Shown here: positions 13,655 to 25,675 of the stretch, piece after piece | Position numbering within the stretch: position 1 is the stretch's first letter | How the letters are laid out: each line of letters starts with the position of its first letter | Assembly (NCBI RefSeq): GCF_033807715.1 | Contig: NC_084587.1 | Coordinates: 15,971,017 to 16,035,016, forward strand | Direction of reading: 5' to 3' | Length of the DNA: 64,000 nt | From: Cololabis saira | Taxonomy: Eukaryota > Chordata > Actinopteri > Beloniformes > Belonidae | Made by a program: the position numbers and the translations under genes | Notes under the pieces: generated by a model | What the model saw: only the letters and a program-made list of their open reading frames with translations | What the model was told of the DNA's origin: nothing | Database searches by the model: none

Positions 13655-13810
13655 AAGAGATGAGCAGCATTTGCATTTGCTCTCCATGATGAGTTTACTT
13701 ACGTGCCAAGATGCTGGTATTTAAGAGACTATTAAATGGCAATCTCTGACAGTCTAATGGGACCCGTAATTAGTGCTTCAATGGAAGCAGGTGTAACGGT
13801 ACGGTCAGAC
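13655..13810. promoter_or_regulatory. Candidate regulatory block with exact octamer
   Basis: An exact ATTTGCAT octamer (POU factor site) lies at 13,669-13,676, followed by a CATTTGC repeat and GTAATTAGTG. Octamer sites are common in B-cell and neural enhancers, both settings of pax5 expression. The link to pax5 is inference. Confidence 0.28.
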
Positions 13811-14307
13811 CGTTAGGTTTAGTCATGTTGTACACGTGCAAAGAGCTCCAGCATCAATAGCAAAAGCATAAAACAGAATGTGAACAAAATAAATGTAACT
13901 CAACCAGTGATTAGAACCACAGATCACATGAAGCTCTAAAAAGACGAGTGCAGGTAAACGGAATGTGAGCATAAGAGAAATAAGGAAAAAAAGGAGGAGA
14001 AGGGAAGTAGTGGATTGAATGAAATTATAGCCGGTGCCAGTGAGGCCAGACCAGGCCCAGCTGGTCTCTGTCTGACGAGTGCCTTAATTAAGAGACATGG
14101 GGAGAAGCCTTGGAATGGCCACGTACACACTGCCAAAACCCTCTGGAGAGAAAACTGCTAAACAGGCACACTTGTGAGTCTGTGGTACACTGCCAAGAAT
14201 CTCTCTCTCTCACACACACACTCTTTCGCTCGCTCACACACACGGCCATCCTCTGGGACCTTGTGAAAAACATTGGCCAGCTATTATTAGGCAACCCTTT
14301 GCATACC

Positions 14308-14347
14308 GTGTGTGTGTGTGTGTGTGTGTGTGTGTCTGTGTGTGTTT
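14308..14347. repeat. (GT)n microsatellite
   Basis: About 19 GT units with one CT interruption. Confidence 0.9.
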
Positions 14348-16599
14348 GGGGTTCTCCTCCTTATCCTGTTGACTGTTAAACTGAACTTCTGATTCCAAAA
14401 CAGCTCTGCCCCTCTGCTAGTGACGGCGGTGCCATTAGAAGAGGGTTTTAGCCGTGAAGCGGACGGGGTGTGGGGGGTGAAGGAGAGCAGACGTACACGA
14501 GGGAAGAAGGGGTGATTTTGTGGATCCATGACTGCCTTTGCACCCCTTCCCCTCCTTTGCTTGCGCTTTCTCCTCCTGTTCCTCATCCCAAAGTCGTATT
14601 AATATTAATACATATGCTTCCAACCCCTTCCCTTCAACTCCTCCACACCACAGCCCCCCCCCGGCCTAAAAAATATCACCACCCTAGGCTACCAGTTAAT
14701 AAAGCCCTTTCGACAACCCCTCCCAGCAACAAAAAAAAAGAAACAAGAAAAAGACAATAAAGGCAAAGTTCTTCGGTCAAATGAAAGAACAGAAATTAAT
14801 ACCGTCCCATGGGACCTCCTCTGTCCCACTGCCCCCCCCAATAATTTCATTTCCTATTAAGTGATTGCTTAATTATAATGATTATTATTAGTAATTGTAA
14901 ATGACTTTTTTTTCCTTCTCTTCTCCTCTTCATCCCTTCCCTCCCAACCGTCTCCTAGAGACCTTTTAAAAGCTGTCCGAGGCAGTGAAAAATCAGGTCA
15001 AGGAGACGACTTTGAATATAAAAAAAATACTTTTATGGTCTGGTCCAGTGCGAGATGAGAGTGTTGACTCTTATTTTTGAGTCTCTAGCTTTATTTAATC
15101 ATACACAAGTGTACGACTGCATGTATTTGTCTCAATGACTCATCCTTTAGCTTCAGGGCACAAAGTCTGCTCCTGGTCTCCACAGAAAAAAAGAAAAGAA
15201 AAATCTTGCTCTCAATGGGATATCCTGGTTAAATAAAGGTTCAAGCAGAAGACAGGGATTCCCTACTCTTCCCACCCACCAGCCCACCCCATATACACAC
15301 ATTTAACTACAGTAGGGACCCTCTGGTCTCCAGTTTATTACCGCTTCCTCCAGGCTACGGTTACTGCAAAGGGGCAGTTTTTATAACCCTTGCTATGAAA
15401 ATAACATTTTGGTATTGAATTTGACATTTTAAAACCGAGGGGGAAAAAAAAAAGATGAAGGCTCCTAAACAAAAAAAAAACAACAAAAAATAACAAAGCA
15501 GTTTTTAAGACGATTTCAATCCTTTCTCTATTCGGAACTAAACAGCCAGTGAAACTTCGTTCCTTTGGGTCACGGCATGGTTATTGGGCTCACCTCAGGC
15601 ATGGTGAGGCTGCCACCGGCTCCCAAACACACCCCACACTTTTGTCTTTATGTGCACACACCTTCACACTCCAACACACACACCTTCACTTTCGCTCTAA
15701 AATGTCTTTGGATTACTACTAAACAAAATGATCAAACAAGGCTAAATTAAATTATGTAAAGTAAAAGGAGGAAATTATCATCAATCATATTAAAAACATA
15801 TATATTTTTTAAATCTAATAATTAAATCATCAAGAAATGTAAATCCAACTCAAAGTCCTCCATTGTCTAATGAATGTTGGTTCAAAGATGGCCAGGACAA
15901 GTGTGAGTGTTGAGTGTCTTTACGTGTGCGTTTTGTGACAAATAATATTTAAATGTTGGCCTTTAATCAGTCCAACAGCCAGAATAATACAAATGAGCAC
16001 CTGCAGCCACAACCACAGATGTTTGTGGGTGTTGTAGTCAGTTTCCAGGAAAGAAATAGCAAAATTTTCATAGATTTTGAAAAAGTTTACTTTCAAACAG
16101 GATGACTTGTCCCATCCAGATGCAGATAAATGTTGTATATTATAAATAAATGTACATACATACACACTCAAACAGACACACACACACACACTTGCATATA
16201 TAAATATATATAAACTCTCTTATCAGCATAGAAGAATCCCAAGATACTCTGCAGCAGGCGTATCACAGCTGACGGTAGAACATCCCCAATAACTAAAGAC
16301 AGAAATTATAAACATGCAAATAATTTTGCTTGTGTTCACACAAGTGCAAGAAGGAAATGCTATTATGAATAATAAAACAATAATGCAATCGTGCTTCATA
16401 TCTTGGTTATAAAAACATTTTTTTATCCATTTAACAAATTTATTTTTGAATCATTTAATTTTATCCTTTGAATAAAATTCTATAAAAATCTAATGTGGAA
16501 AAAGCAAAACAAAAAAAACCAAACAATTCTGTCATAAGCTTTTTTTGCTCTGAGACAAAGCTTAAAAAAAAATTAAAAAAAAAAAGGATTCATATCTGA

Positions 16600-16990
16600 C
16601 GTGGTGCAGAAAGTTACTTCAGTTCACTTGAAAAAACAACTGAAACCAGCTTTGAGGATTTGCACGGGGCCACCTCTCTCTGGTCTGTTGTATAAGAAAG
16701 CTGGAGCGAATGCATCTTCAGACAGAGAGAGGGGTTCGACAGCACGGAGCCGGATAGGAATCTGTGCAGACTCAACTCGAATCCTGTTTAGCCACTCTGA
16801 GATCTCGGCTGAGGCACAAACCCTGTCTGACAGGCCGACACCGTGGCCGATGCCGTTTCAGGCCTGTCTCATCTGTTTTAGCTTCGCTGTTTTCATCTTT
16901 CTCTCCCACCATCTGATGCCGAACTCTGTGATGTTTGTCCATGGAGATGTTTTTGGTATATAAACGCAATTCGAGCAGTCGGATCCGACC
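16600..16990 (+). other. Unassigned unique block with 120-codon frame and TATA-like motif
   Basis: A plus-strand frame at 16,601-16,963 is unusually long for this AT-rich intron and is not simple repeat. I recognise no domain, signal peptide or family in its translation. A GGTATATAAACGC motif lies at its 3' end near 16,955. It could be a conserved non-coding element, an old exapted repeat or a lineage-specific transcript. Chance remains the simplest explanation for the frame. Confidence 0.2.
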
Positions 16991-17977
16991 TTTAGTCCTC
17001 CTCAGTCATTAAACATTGAGCTAAAGAGTAATGCGTGTAATATCAAGGATGGAGGCCAATGAAGACACAATGTAATGTCAATTTTAACAAAAAATGTCAT
17101 TGTTATTAATGCTTTCATAATAGCCATTGTAAGTCAAAGATTTCATAGGATTATATGTTAGCTTGTAAGATATAGACGCATAACTGCAGAGTAGAAAGCA
17201 GGAGTAAAGTCACTTTTTCTTGACATAAGGCCAAATAAGTAAAAAAATGTCAGCATGAATCAAGAAAACAACTTTGCCAAACATCACACGTTCTTATTAA
17301 AGAATACACAGATATTTCTTAGACTGTCGATGACAACTATGTTTCAAAGACTGCTGTCATCAAATCACGACTCATACCTTTTTTTTAATGAACCCATCAA
17401 GCTTTCAGCTCGAATTTTTACAATTTATTTTCCCTGCTCTAAAATAAGGCCTACACATTAGTCCTATCTAATTAGCATATCTTCTGTAAAAACTGGATAA
17501 TACAAGTCAAACTATGGCACAGTGATTTCATGGTGTGTGTGTGTGTGTGTCTGTTCAAACACACTGTGTGGTAGCGAGGTGGTGTGGGTGTGGCGTTACA
17601 CCTCGTGTGGCACTGGGCAGCCAAGATAAGAGCTGATCCTATCCACGTTTCCCTTCTGCAGTGCTTGCCCGCCCACCCACACACACACACACACACAAAC
17701 ACACTCAGCCACACACACACACACTCAAACACCTACCGCAGTACCCAGCAATGCCACTGTAATCTCATTTTACAATCGCGATGCTCGGCGCATAAACCTG
17801 TCCTCACGTACGTAATCAGAGCCATAAACGCTGAGTTCGCCGGCAAAGTCCACATTTTAACCTCCTGGCATGTGACGCCCGGCGCACAAAGGCCGGTGGA
17901 AGTCTCTGAAAGGAGCCGCAGGCCCAAAGTGGCATCACTCAAGTCACTCCAGCACACAGATGTAAAGGTGAAAATGT

Positions 17978-18090
17978 GAGAAGAGAAGAGAAGAGAAGAG
18001 AAGAGAAGAGAAGAGAAGAGAAGAGAAGAGAAGAGAAGAGAAGAGAAGAGAAGAGAAGAGAAGAGAAGAGAAGAGAAGAGAAGAGAAGAG
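17978..18090. repeat. (AGAAG)n pentanucleotide microsatellite
   Basis: About 22 uninterrupted copies of a purine-only 5-mer over 113 bp. The minus-strand reading (CTTCT) gives a poly-LLFSS translation that is not a protein. Confidence 0.97.
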
Positions 18091-21000
18091 CTTACCTTCC
18101 TCCTCTTGTCAGACAGAGTTAACCTCTGGGTACAAACACACAAATACAATCCCTTCCCTCGAATTCATCAAGACTTTCATTGAAGCACACAAAGTAACAC
18201 ACACCCAGGCACACTTTGATGTGATCGGCCACCCCGATAGCGAGGCAGAGTTGACTCTCTAAGCCTCAAACAAAGTTTGGTGTGCACTGACCAAAACTGA
18301 GGGGACCAGAAGAGAAAGAAAGAAAAAAAAAGGCAAAGAGAACTGGGGGGAGCAACAGATAGGAGGAGGAGAAGAAAGAAAAAAAAAAAAAAAAAAGTCT
18401 GGCCACTGAGTGAAGTTTCGCTACGCTCCATTCAGGTCTGGCCTCGGCCCACCCCGCCCACACCCGAGATTCTTTCTCAGGGACATGCACACACCTTTTC
18501 TGGGTGGGAGAAGAAGCGGCGAGCTTAATTTTGGGAAGCCCCGTTTTTCTGTCTCCTGTTCCGTCTGGGTGCTGCTGCTTAGCTGCCGAGCAGGCAGGCA
18601 GGCAGCCCTGGCTTATCCCCCTTTTCTCTACTATCTTTTCTCACTTACTCATCCAATGCCCTCACAGATCCACCCACCGACAGGTGCCAGATAGCCACTT
18701 GGGCAATGCTGTCCATGTATCACTGTACTTGATTAAAATATATATATCTGATCTGGGAGAGAAAAAAAAAAAAAAAAAAATCAGATAGTTAAAGAATGTG
18801 AACAAGTAACGCTGTATATGTGAGAGATAGTAAGTAAGAGGATGAAATGCTTCCTTTGCAGGTGAGAGATGAGGGCTAAGTGTATTGGATGTGATTTGAT
18901 GGTGGAGCCGAGACCATCTTTAGGCGTACAAACGCTATTAGTATCTGGTGTGCAAAACGGTCCACTCACTGAAAAGCAAGCTTGCAAAACGCCATTTAAA
19001 AGTGTCTGCCATCAGTCTTTTGGTTTGAAGTCCTAAACTATGGACACAACTGTCCAAATCTAGAGAAAATCATGAAACAAATTCGGGAGAGGGATGTGTG
19101 TCCATGCCATTCCACATGCTGACTGTACACAACACGTGTTGGTACAGTTTTTACACTTGATTGTTTTCTGGATAAACCGAACCATCGTCGATAATCATCC
19201 AAGCTTATAGCTCCATTGCATCCCAGCATGTTTAAGATCATTCCTTTTTCTCTTCCTGTATGGAAAAAGCCTGTTACAATGATTACATAACTGGATATCC
19301 ATCATTTAAACAGCAACACTGTATGTTTTATTACTTTTTTCAATCTATTTTCCCATCCTTTGCTCTGCATGTGAAAATGTCAAATTTGTAAAAGTCTTAC
19401 CTGCAAGTCTTATTGTCAGATAATAATTAGTAATATTCAATCCTCCTGTCCTGCTCTTTCTTCTGATTGTCTCCTTAAATGGCTTATAAAAGGTTGCTGT
19501 TTTTAGACCACAGCTTTGCATTATAAGACTTCCAGTACTAAATAATACCACATTGCCATGATAATAATAATGCTAGATTGCTAGCTCAGTCATCCACTCA
19601 CATCCCTCCGCTTCCCCAACTCCGGCCTCAAAAGTGGAAATATGCAAGGAAGTACTGTGCTACTTCCTGTGCTGGTTTTTTGAACAAAGAAGAAAAACTG
19701 GGATTTTATTGGGGGGAAAATGACGTGGTATCGGATGATGCAATACACTCAAAAGCTCGGAGATGCTTCTTATCTAATTTCTTAAGAATCAAAAAGGCCG
19801 ATTTCATTTGAAAAAGATTTTTTTTTAAAACTATACGTCTACATGTTTTAGGAATCTTGTTGTTGGGATTACGGCATATTCATTTCTTTACAATAACAGG
19901 ACTGACTGGAAAACACTCGATATATTCCAGGTTTAGGTGGTACAGGCATTAAGCTTTGGATCCTTAAGATGAACTCAAAGTTGTTTGTTTGGACATTTTA
20001 ACTACAACAAAAGCACATTTGGGCATTTTTCCCGAGATGAAAACACAATTTCGCTCAAGACCAGCTTCAACTTCGTCAGTAATAAAGAACAGAGAGAGAG
20101 AGAGCAGTTCAAGACTACTGAGCCTCATCCCTTAATTTCCTTGCCTTTATTTCCTTCTTTTTTTTTTTGACAAAGCCCTCCCCCATTCCTCTCACTTAGA
20201 CCCCTTCCTAACCACACCCATAAACCCCCCCTCATGTGCAGACATGAGGTCAAGCTCCAAAGATCACAGAGAGAAGCCAGACAAGAGACAGAAAGACAGA
20301 GACCTAAAATCCTCCTTTCCTCCCAAAACCAGGCCAAGACCTCAAGCCTTCCCACCAGCTCCAGACCCCCTCCTTTAGCGGCGTTGTGTGTAGAGGAGGC
20401 AGTGAGCACTCTTGCAGAAACATCAGCCCAGGGAAATTCAAATGAGGAAGAAATGTGAGGGAGGCAGAGAGAAAGAGAGAGAGAGAGAAGGGAGAGCAGG
20501 AGCACAATAGTGAGAAAATAGGATAAAAGAACGAGATGGGAGAGAGTTAGGTAGGCGGGAGGAAGGAGCTGAAGAGGTGCTGAGGCTGCAGGTTAAGATA
20601 ATGTGAAGATCTGAAGAGATTCGCGGGAAACATTTTTATTCAGTTTCTGATTACTCCCATCTCTAGCAGCCTCCCCTCCCTCTCATCCCGTGATGTTTTT
20701 TCCGTTTGTTTGTTTGTTCTTGGCATTAGTGTTATGACTGTTGGTATCCACGTGTATGTACACATGCATGCTGATTAGAAAATGGAATATTTTATAAACA
20801 CAAATATTCACCCTTGCAAAAGTCTGAACACACACACACATATTAATACATAGTGCACACCAGGATACTTAAGATGCATCAAAGAGGCGGGCAACTGGGC
20901 CAACAGTGCCAGGAATGCTAAGAGCTTACAAGTATGTAAACATGCCGACACAGATGGCGCGCGCAGGAAACAGGTATTCACAGTTCCGGCCATTGCCGTG

Positions 21001-21211
21001 CCTGCTCCTTATTAAACGCGCGGGCCGGTAGACTGAGGGTTTTGAATGAGATTGGGCGCACAAAAATACTCACCGATTCCATCCTCCTGGACTCACACAA
21101 TCCAGTGCACGAAAATAAATGCGAATAAATCAAATTTCCACATTTTGTTCGAAAAGTCTGGTACACACGTCATATACAGTTGAATGAAGCCACACCAAAC
21201 CTCCGACTCAC

Positions 21212-21395
21212 CTGTGTTGCTGCTAACCCCCCCTTCCAGGTTGAGTGAAATGGTTTGGTCTCCATCCTGATTCTCTTGACCCAGGATCATCCAGTTCTCC
21301 AGATCATCCATATCAGATGAATCAGATTCTGACTCCTCTGAATCAGAATCTGAACTGCTGGACACCACATGACATTGTTCCCTCTGTCTGGTTCC
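21212..21395 (-). CDS. zcchc7: zcchc7 coding exon 3
   Basis: This exon continues the acidic N-terminal region of ZCCHC7, a homologue of yeast Air1/Air2 that acts with a non-canonical poly(A) polymerase and an MTR4-type helicase in nuclear RNA surveillance. The translation has a Ser/Asp/Glu run (VSSSSDSDSEESESDSSD) followed by LENWMILG and ISLNLEGG, which parallel VESWMLLG and ILLNLVG in the human protein as I remember it. The acceptor is TTTTCTAG just right of 21,395, giving phase 0 that matches the phase-0 donor of exon 2. The donor is CACAG followed by GTGAGTCGG at 21,211, leaving phase 1. The length is 61 codons plus one base. The zinc knuckles should follow but are not visible in the window. 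Confidence 0.85.
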
Positions 21396-22659
21396 CTAGA
21401 AAACCAAACAACCATATATTAGCTCAATAAAAAAGGTTCTTATTTGCCTCTTTTTTTTTTTTTTTACAAAAATAATAATACCACCAATGATCCAACTAAA
21501 CGTGTTAGACCTTTGTTAAACATTATCACCTCATTCCCTGATTTCCTGCATTGTACTTCTGAACAACGCTCGGCTAGAGCAGCTAGTCATTCACTTGCGC
21601 CGCTGCATGCTCTGCTGATTGCTGCAGGTCAAACATTACAACAGTAATCAGTAAAGTGGAACCGAGCACTGGGCCCCGCTGCCTGACGAAGTAGCAGCTA
21701 CTACAGAAAAGATAAAATATTGTTTTAGTTCATTTGACACCTGCTACCAACCTAAATATTTCTGCTGATCAGTCAAAACCAAAACAGCAGCATGTCCTCC
21801 TCTATACTCCTGCACAAGGTTCTAAAATAATACGACAGAGAATCTGAGGTATTCGTCTGGCCTCCAAACTCCATAGTAATAAATCTGATGAGGTCTAACT
21901 CCATAACCTGCAGAGAGATATTCAAAGATTTTCTTTTTTATTTGGGTCTGCACCCAAACAGCTCCGAGATCTTTCAGCAGCATTAAGACCTACTTGACGC
22001 CAGACATGTCATCATAATATTGATGCTCTTCAGTGTTTCCCCAACCCAGTTCCTCCGGAAACACTGTCCTGCATGCTTTAGACGTTTTCCCTCCTCAAGC
22101 ACACCTGACTGGATCTGTCAGTTTGTCATCAGGGTCTTCACAAGTCAAGGAAATACTGTCAATACTGTCAATTGTTCTGAAACACGCAGGACAGTGTACC
22201 TCAAGAAACAAGGTATCGGCATATGTTCAGCAACATATCTGAAGGAATTTGAATCAATCTGACCCTCCTTCTTTAAAAGCAGAAAAGAAATGCAGCAAGC
22301 AAAACTTATTTCAGTGTTATAAGACACTTGAGAGAGTTACCATCAACGAGATACAGTATTTGTAAATATCAACTTCGTGATGAATTGATGCAGACAACAT
22401 TTCTAATATGGTCAGGAAAAATTTTACAGTTACGGTAATTTTTTTTTTCAAAACTCATTTACATCCTGTCATATAAGATCTGATATTTTATTCATTGTGG
22501 CAAACCACATTAGTAATGACAGATGTATAATGGTCACTACAGTATATTTCTAATGATCAAATCTTTTAGATTTATTATAAAACACAATTTAGGTTATATT
22601 AGAAAATAGCTAAGTATTATCAAATTCAAATGAATTGAGTCAAAATTATCTGTTTATAC
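21396..22659 (-). other. zcchc7: zcchc7 intron 2
   Basis: An intron of about 1.26 kb between the two recognised coding exons, with donor GTATAAAC and acceptor TTTTCTAG on the minus strand. It contains a diverged hAT-type MITE at 22,031-22,222; the rest is AT-rich unique sequence. Confidence 0.8.
22031..22222. mobile_element. Diverged hAT-type MITE (same family as 29,265-29,489)
   Basis: It starts CAGTGTTTCCCCAACCC, continues with ACACTGTCCTGCATG, and near the other end has ACGCAGGACAGTGTACCTCA. This is the same order and orientation as the better-preserved copy at 29,265. The right terminus is decayed and I could not identify a target duplication. It lies wholly in zcchc7 intron 2. Confidence 0.65.
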
Positions 22660-23217
22660 CTGCTGTGTCGGGGTGGAAGTCTGCAGTCGCTTCAAACTTT
22701 GACCTTTCAAGGCGCAGATCCCTGGATCATCATCATCATCATCATCATCATCATCGTCGTCATCGTCATCATCGTCATCATCCTCGGAGATGGAAATGAC
22801 ATCAGGGCCGGAGTCGATCACTATGACCTCCTCAAACAATGATGGCACTAACTTTGGACCTGTAGGTTCACTCTTCCTATTCTTCTGTTTCTCTACCTTC
22901 TTCTTTCGCTGCTGCCGGAAGTTGTTGTTAATGGATGATGATGGAGACTTGGGCTTATTTGTATTTTCCACTTCGCTGTCAGCATCTGTGGTTTTCTCCG
23001 GCGCCTCCTCTTGCAGCGCATCCTGGCCCGTTCCGTCGAGCTCCCTCTCCTCTCCGTCCTGCAGGCCCTCCATATTCCCGGCATTGGAGGAGTAGTGCAG
23101 CTGGCTGTAGAGGTGGAACTCCAGCTCACTGTTGGCTTCCGACCCTTCCGAGTCCGATTCATCCTCTCGGTAGAGTTCATCCTCCAGCTTCTCCCAGTCC
23201 TGGTAGGCGCTATACAT
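22660..23217 (-). CDS. zcchc7: zcchc7 first coding exon (exon 2)
   Basis: The exon encodes 186 residues from the ATG at 23,217 to a phase-0 donor (CAG then GTATAAAC). The start reads MYSAYQDWEKLEDELYREDE and continues with ELEFHLYSQLHY, closely paralleling the human ZCCHC7 N-terminus (a Y-E-DLYRDE block and then EVEFQLYSQIHY). This shared block is the main evidence for the identity. The rest is a low-complexity acidic region with a basic KKKVEKQKNRKSEPTG stretch, a VIVIDSGPDVISISE motif resembling SUMO-interaction-type hydrophobic/acidic motifs, and an uninterrupted run of about 20 Asp encoded by a GAT/GAC repeat. A GTG just upstream is open in frame, but the ATG is the natural start. The family acts in the nucleus or nucleolus in polyadenylation-assisted RNA decay. 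Confidence 0.9.
22726..22782 (-). repeat. zcchc7: Coding (GAT/GAC)n tract, poly-Asp
   Basis: A trinucleotide repeat in frame inside zcchc7 exon 2, read as ATC/GTC on the plus strand. The right portion (about 22,753-22,782) mixes GAT and GAC codons and the left portion is pure GAT, consistent with recent slippage expansion of one part. Confidence 0.95.
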
Positions 23218-23319
23218 CACCCCGAAGCACGCGCAGAACTAACAGACACGCACACACACCCCACCGATGTCCAGGCGGTCGCATGTGGAGGGCTGAATGT
23301 CGTCAGGGGCCAAAGTAAA
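23218..23319 (-). other. zcchc7: zcchc7 5' UTR part of exon 2
   Basis: Between the ATG and a good minus-strand acceptor, ATCTTTGCAG, whose AG is at 23,320-23,321. A non-coding exon 1 further right would splice here. The UTR boundary is inferred from the splice signal only. Confidence 0.55.
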
Positions 23320-23490
23320 CTGCAAAGATACAAAACACAGAAAACAAGGACATTATAGCCATCAAACCTACTTAAATCTTGAAGTCACTTCATAATTCTG
23401 TAGGAGTACAACTGCTTGGAAAAGTAGGTTGTTGTTTTTTAGGCTACAACCCCAAATAAGAAAAGTAAAGATGGCATGAAAAAATGTAAG

Positions 23491-25028
23491 TACCGTATTT
23501 TCGCGACCATAAGGCGCAACTTTTTTTTTTTTTTTTTTTTTTAAATGTGCCGGGCGCCTTAAGAAACGGTGCGCCGTGTCTATTACCTGAATTACGGTAA
23601 TGTAAGGCCGGCCACCATGAGAACTGTAAAAAGAGAAGGGGGCGGGTGAAGCCCCCGTGAGTTGCGACGTGAATGAGACCATCCACTGAGCTGTTTAATG
23701 CGGAAACAGATGATGAAAACTTTTAAGGATTTGCTTGATGTGTAAAATACAACCAAACTAAGTTTTGCTCCGCTCTATTTAAATAAGCACACTTGTGTGT
23801 GCGTGTTCTGCAGCGCGTGTGTTTTGCATGTCAGAACCGAGGATGCACCTGCCGTGGGTTTGCGGGTCCGATCGCCGCATCCCGGGGCAGATCCGGCTGA
23901 AGTGCCGGTGCTCTTACCCCGGGAGTCCCTACTACAAGTCCATGTGGGCTCCTCCGGTCCCGGCCGGTCGGAAGCGGTCACTTTCCCCGGTTAAAGCCGC
24001 GGCTGGAGCAGCGCGGTGATGCGCGCTGCTGCAGCCGACTTCCTGGTTCCCAAAGCGGTCCGATGACCTGGTTCCCGGCCGTTTTACGAGCAGAGATTTC
24101 TGGGGTCTGTCTCAGGTCAGATCAGCTTCACCCTCCGAAATTTGCAGCCAAATCTGTCGGTTAAAAACCCGGTACCGGATCCCGACATGCGCGGGTGTTT
24201 TTCGCAGCGCGACACACACTTACTGGTTTATGTGGCGCTTGCCTGGCGCAGCTGATGGACAGAAACTGTATGGGGATTTTTAAAATAAAAACTTTGCATA
24301 AGACGTTTCCAGCCGGAGTCATTATAAGGGTGAATGAAAAGAGGGGGCTGGATGAAAGGATGATGATCAAGAAGCTGAGAGAGGTCTGGAAATTCGGACT
24401 GGCGCAGCTGAATTAACGGAGCTCCTGTCGCATACAACCCGGTACCGGCTCCCCGACAGCGCGTGTGTGTGAGCGGGTCCAGCGGTCCAGAGCGGGTCCA
24501 GCGCGGCGGTCCCGGGACCCGGGACCCGGGACCCGGGACCGCCGTGGGACCAGCGCGGGGGGGGCCGGACCGGGACCGGGACCCGGTCCAGCGCGAGGGA
24601 GCAGACGGGGAGCGGGACCCGGGACCGCCGCGGTCGGGATTTTTAAAAGAAAAGCGTTCCCTAAAGAGACTTTTCCAGCCAGAGTGAAATGAAAAGGGCT
24701 GGATGGATGAAGAGATGATCAGTGGCTGAGACAGGTTTATGTGCAGCAACCCGGTGGTTTTTTTAAATTCTTTAATGCAGAAACAGAATATGAACCTTTG
24801 AAGGGTTTGATTGATGTGAAAAGTGAAATAAAATATCAAACTAAGTTTTGCTTCCGCTGTATTTTTAGCGCGTGTGTGTTCTGCAGCGTGCGTGTGTGCA
24901 GCTCCGTCTCCGTAGACGGCGCCTTTTGGGTCGGTGCGCCATATGTGTGTTTTAAAACCAAAAATGACACACAAAACTGAGGGTGCGCCTTTCCACACAG
25001 TGCGCCATATGGTCGCGAAAATACGGTA
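23491..25028. mobile_element. 1.5-kb non-autonomous inverted-repeat DNA element with internal duplications
   Basis: The left end reads TACCGTATTTTCGCGACCAT followed by AAGGCGCA. The right end is its reverse complement apart from one base (ATATGGCGCA). Inside, blocks are repeated directly: TTTAATGCGGAAACAGATGA at about 23,695 matches TTTAATGCAGAAACAGAATA at about 24,770, and GGATTTTTAAAATAAAAACT at about 24,275 matches GGATTTTTAAAAGAAAAGCG at about 24,638. A short CCCGGGA heptamer array lies near 24,511-24,541. A 300-codon minus-strand frame crosses it but resembles no transposase. I found no clear target duplication, so the superfamily is left open. Confidence 0.75.
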
Positions 25029-25096
25029 AAAGAGAAACTGTTTCGTTTTTTCATTTACTTTGATTTGGATTTCTTTGAAGCCAACATGAACCAAAG

Positions 25097-25675
25097 CAGG
25101 GGTGGAAAGTAACAAATTACATTTACTCATGTTACTGTAATTGAGTACTTTTTATGAGTAATTTGTAATTTTCTAAGTAGTTTTTGAAATATGTAATTTT
25201 TACTTTTACTCGAGTACATTTTGACCCAAGTATTTTACTTCGCTACATTTGAACCCCCTCACGTTACCGAGTACAAAATTTATGATGAAAATCTTGTGGG
25301 CATTTTATTTTGGTTTATTGTGAATAGCAGGATCCTGCGGGCATTGGGCACTTTAATTTGTGTTTGAATACTTGAATACTACTAAAATGATCATGTTACT
25401 GAGCTCAGCTGAGCTTTTACAAGTGTGGATGTGTACTTTAATATGCCTCGAAGTTAATTAAAACAACTTGTGCTGGATTTGATTCGTGACTCCTTTTTTT
25501 GCATTAAATAACTGAAAGTAACTTTTACTCAAATTACATTTTAAATGAAGTACTTTTGTACTTTTACTCGAGTAAATTTTTAGATGAGTACTTTTACTTT
25601 TACTTTGAGTAGGATTTAAGCAAAGTAAAGATACTTCTACTCAATTACAATTTTTCAGTACTTTTTCCACCTCTG
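25097..25675. mobile_element. hAT-type MITE with perfect 8-bp target duplication
   Basis: The left end is CAGGGGTGGAAAGTAAC and the right end AGTACTTTTTCCACCTCTG, inverted repeats with the CAG/CTG ends typical of hAT. AACCAAAG is duplicated exactly at 25,089-25,096 and 25,676-25,683. The interior is AT-rich and made of repeated TACTTTTACTCGAGTA and GTACTTTT words, with no transposase. This element type is abundant in fish genomes. Confidence 0.92.

Noticed and set aside
18091..18150. Perfect donor-like AAG/GTAAGC on the minus strand, possible zcchc7 micro-exon
   Set aside because: The implied 30-nt exon would join exon 3 (phase 1) and give a stop within six codons; the donor match lies at the edge of a purine microsatellite and is probably fortuitous.
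24228..25130. 300-codon minus-strand frame
   Set aside because: Runs through an inverted-repeat element and GC-rich tandem words; translation is Pro/Gly/Arg-rich without any family similarity. It is a readthrough of repeat DNA.
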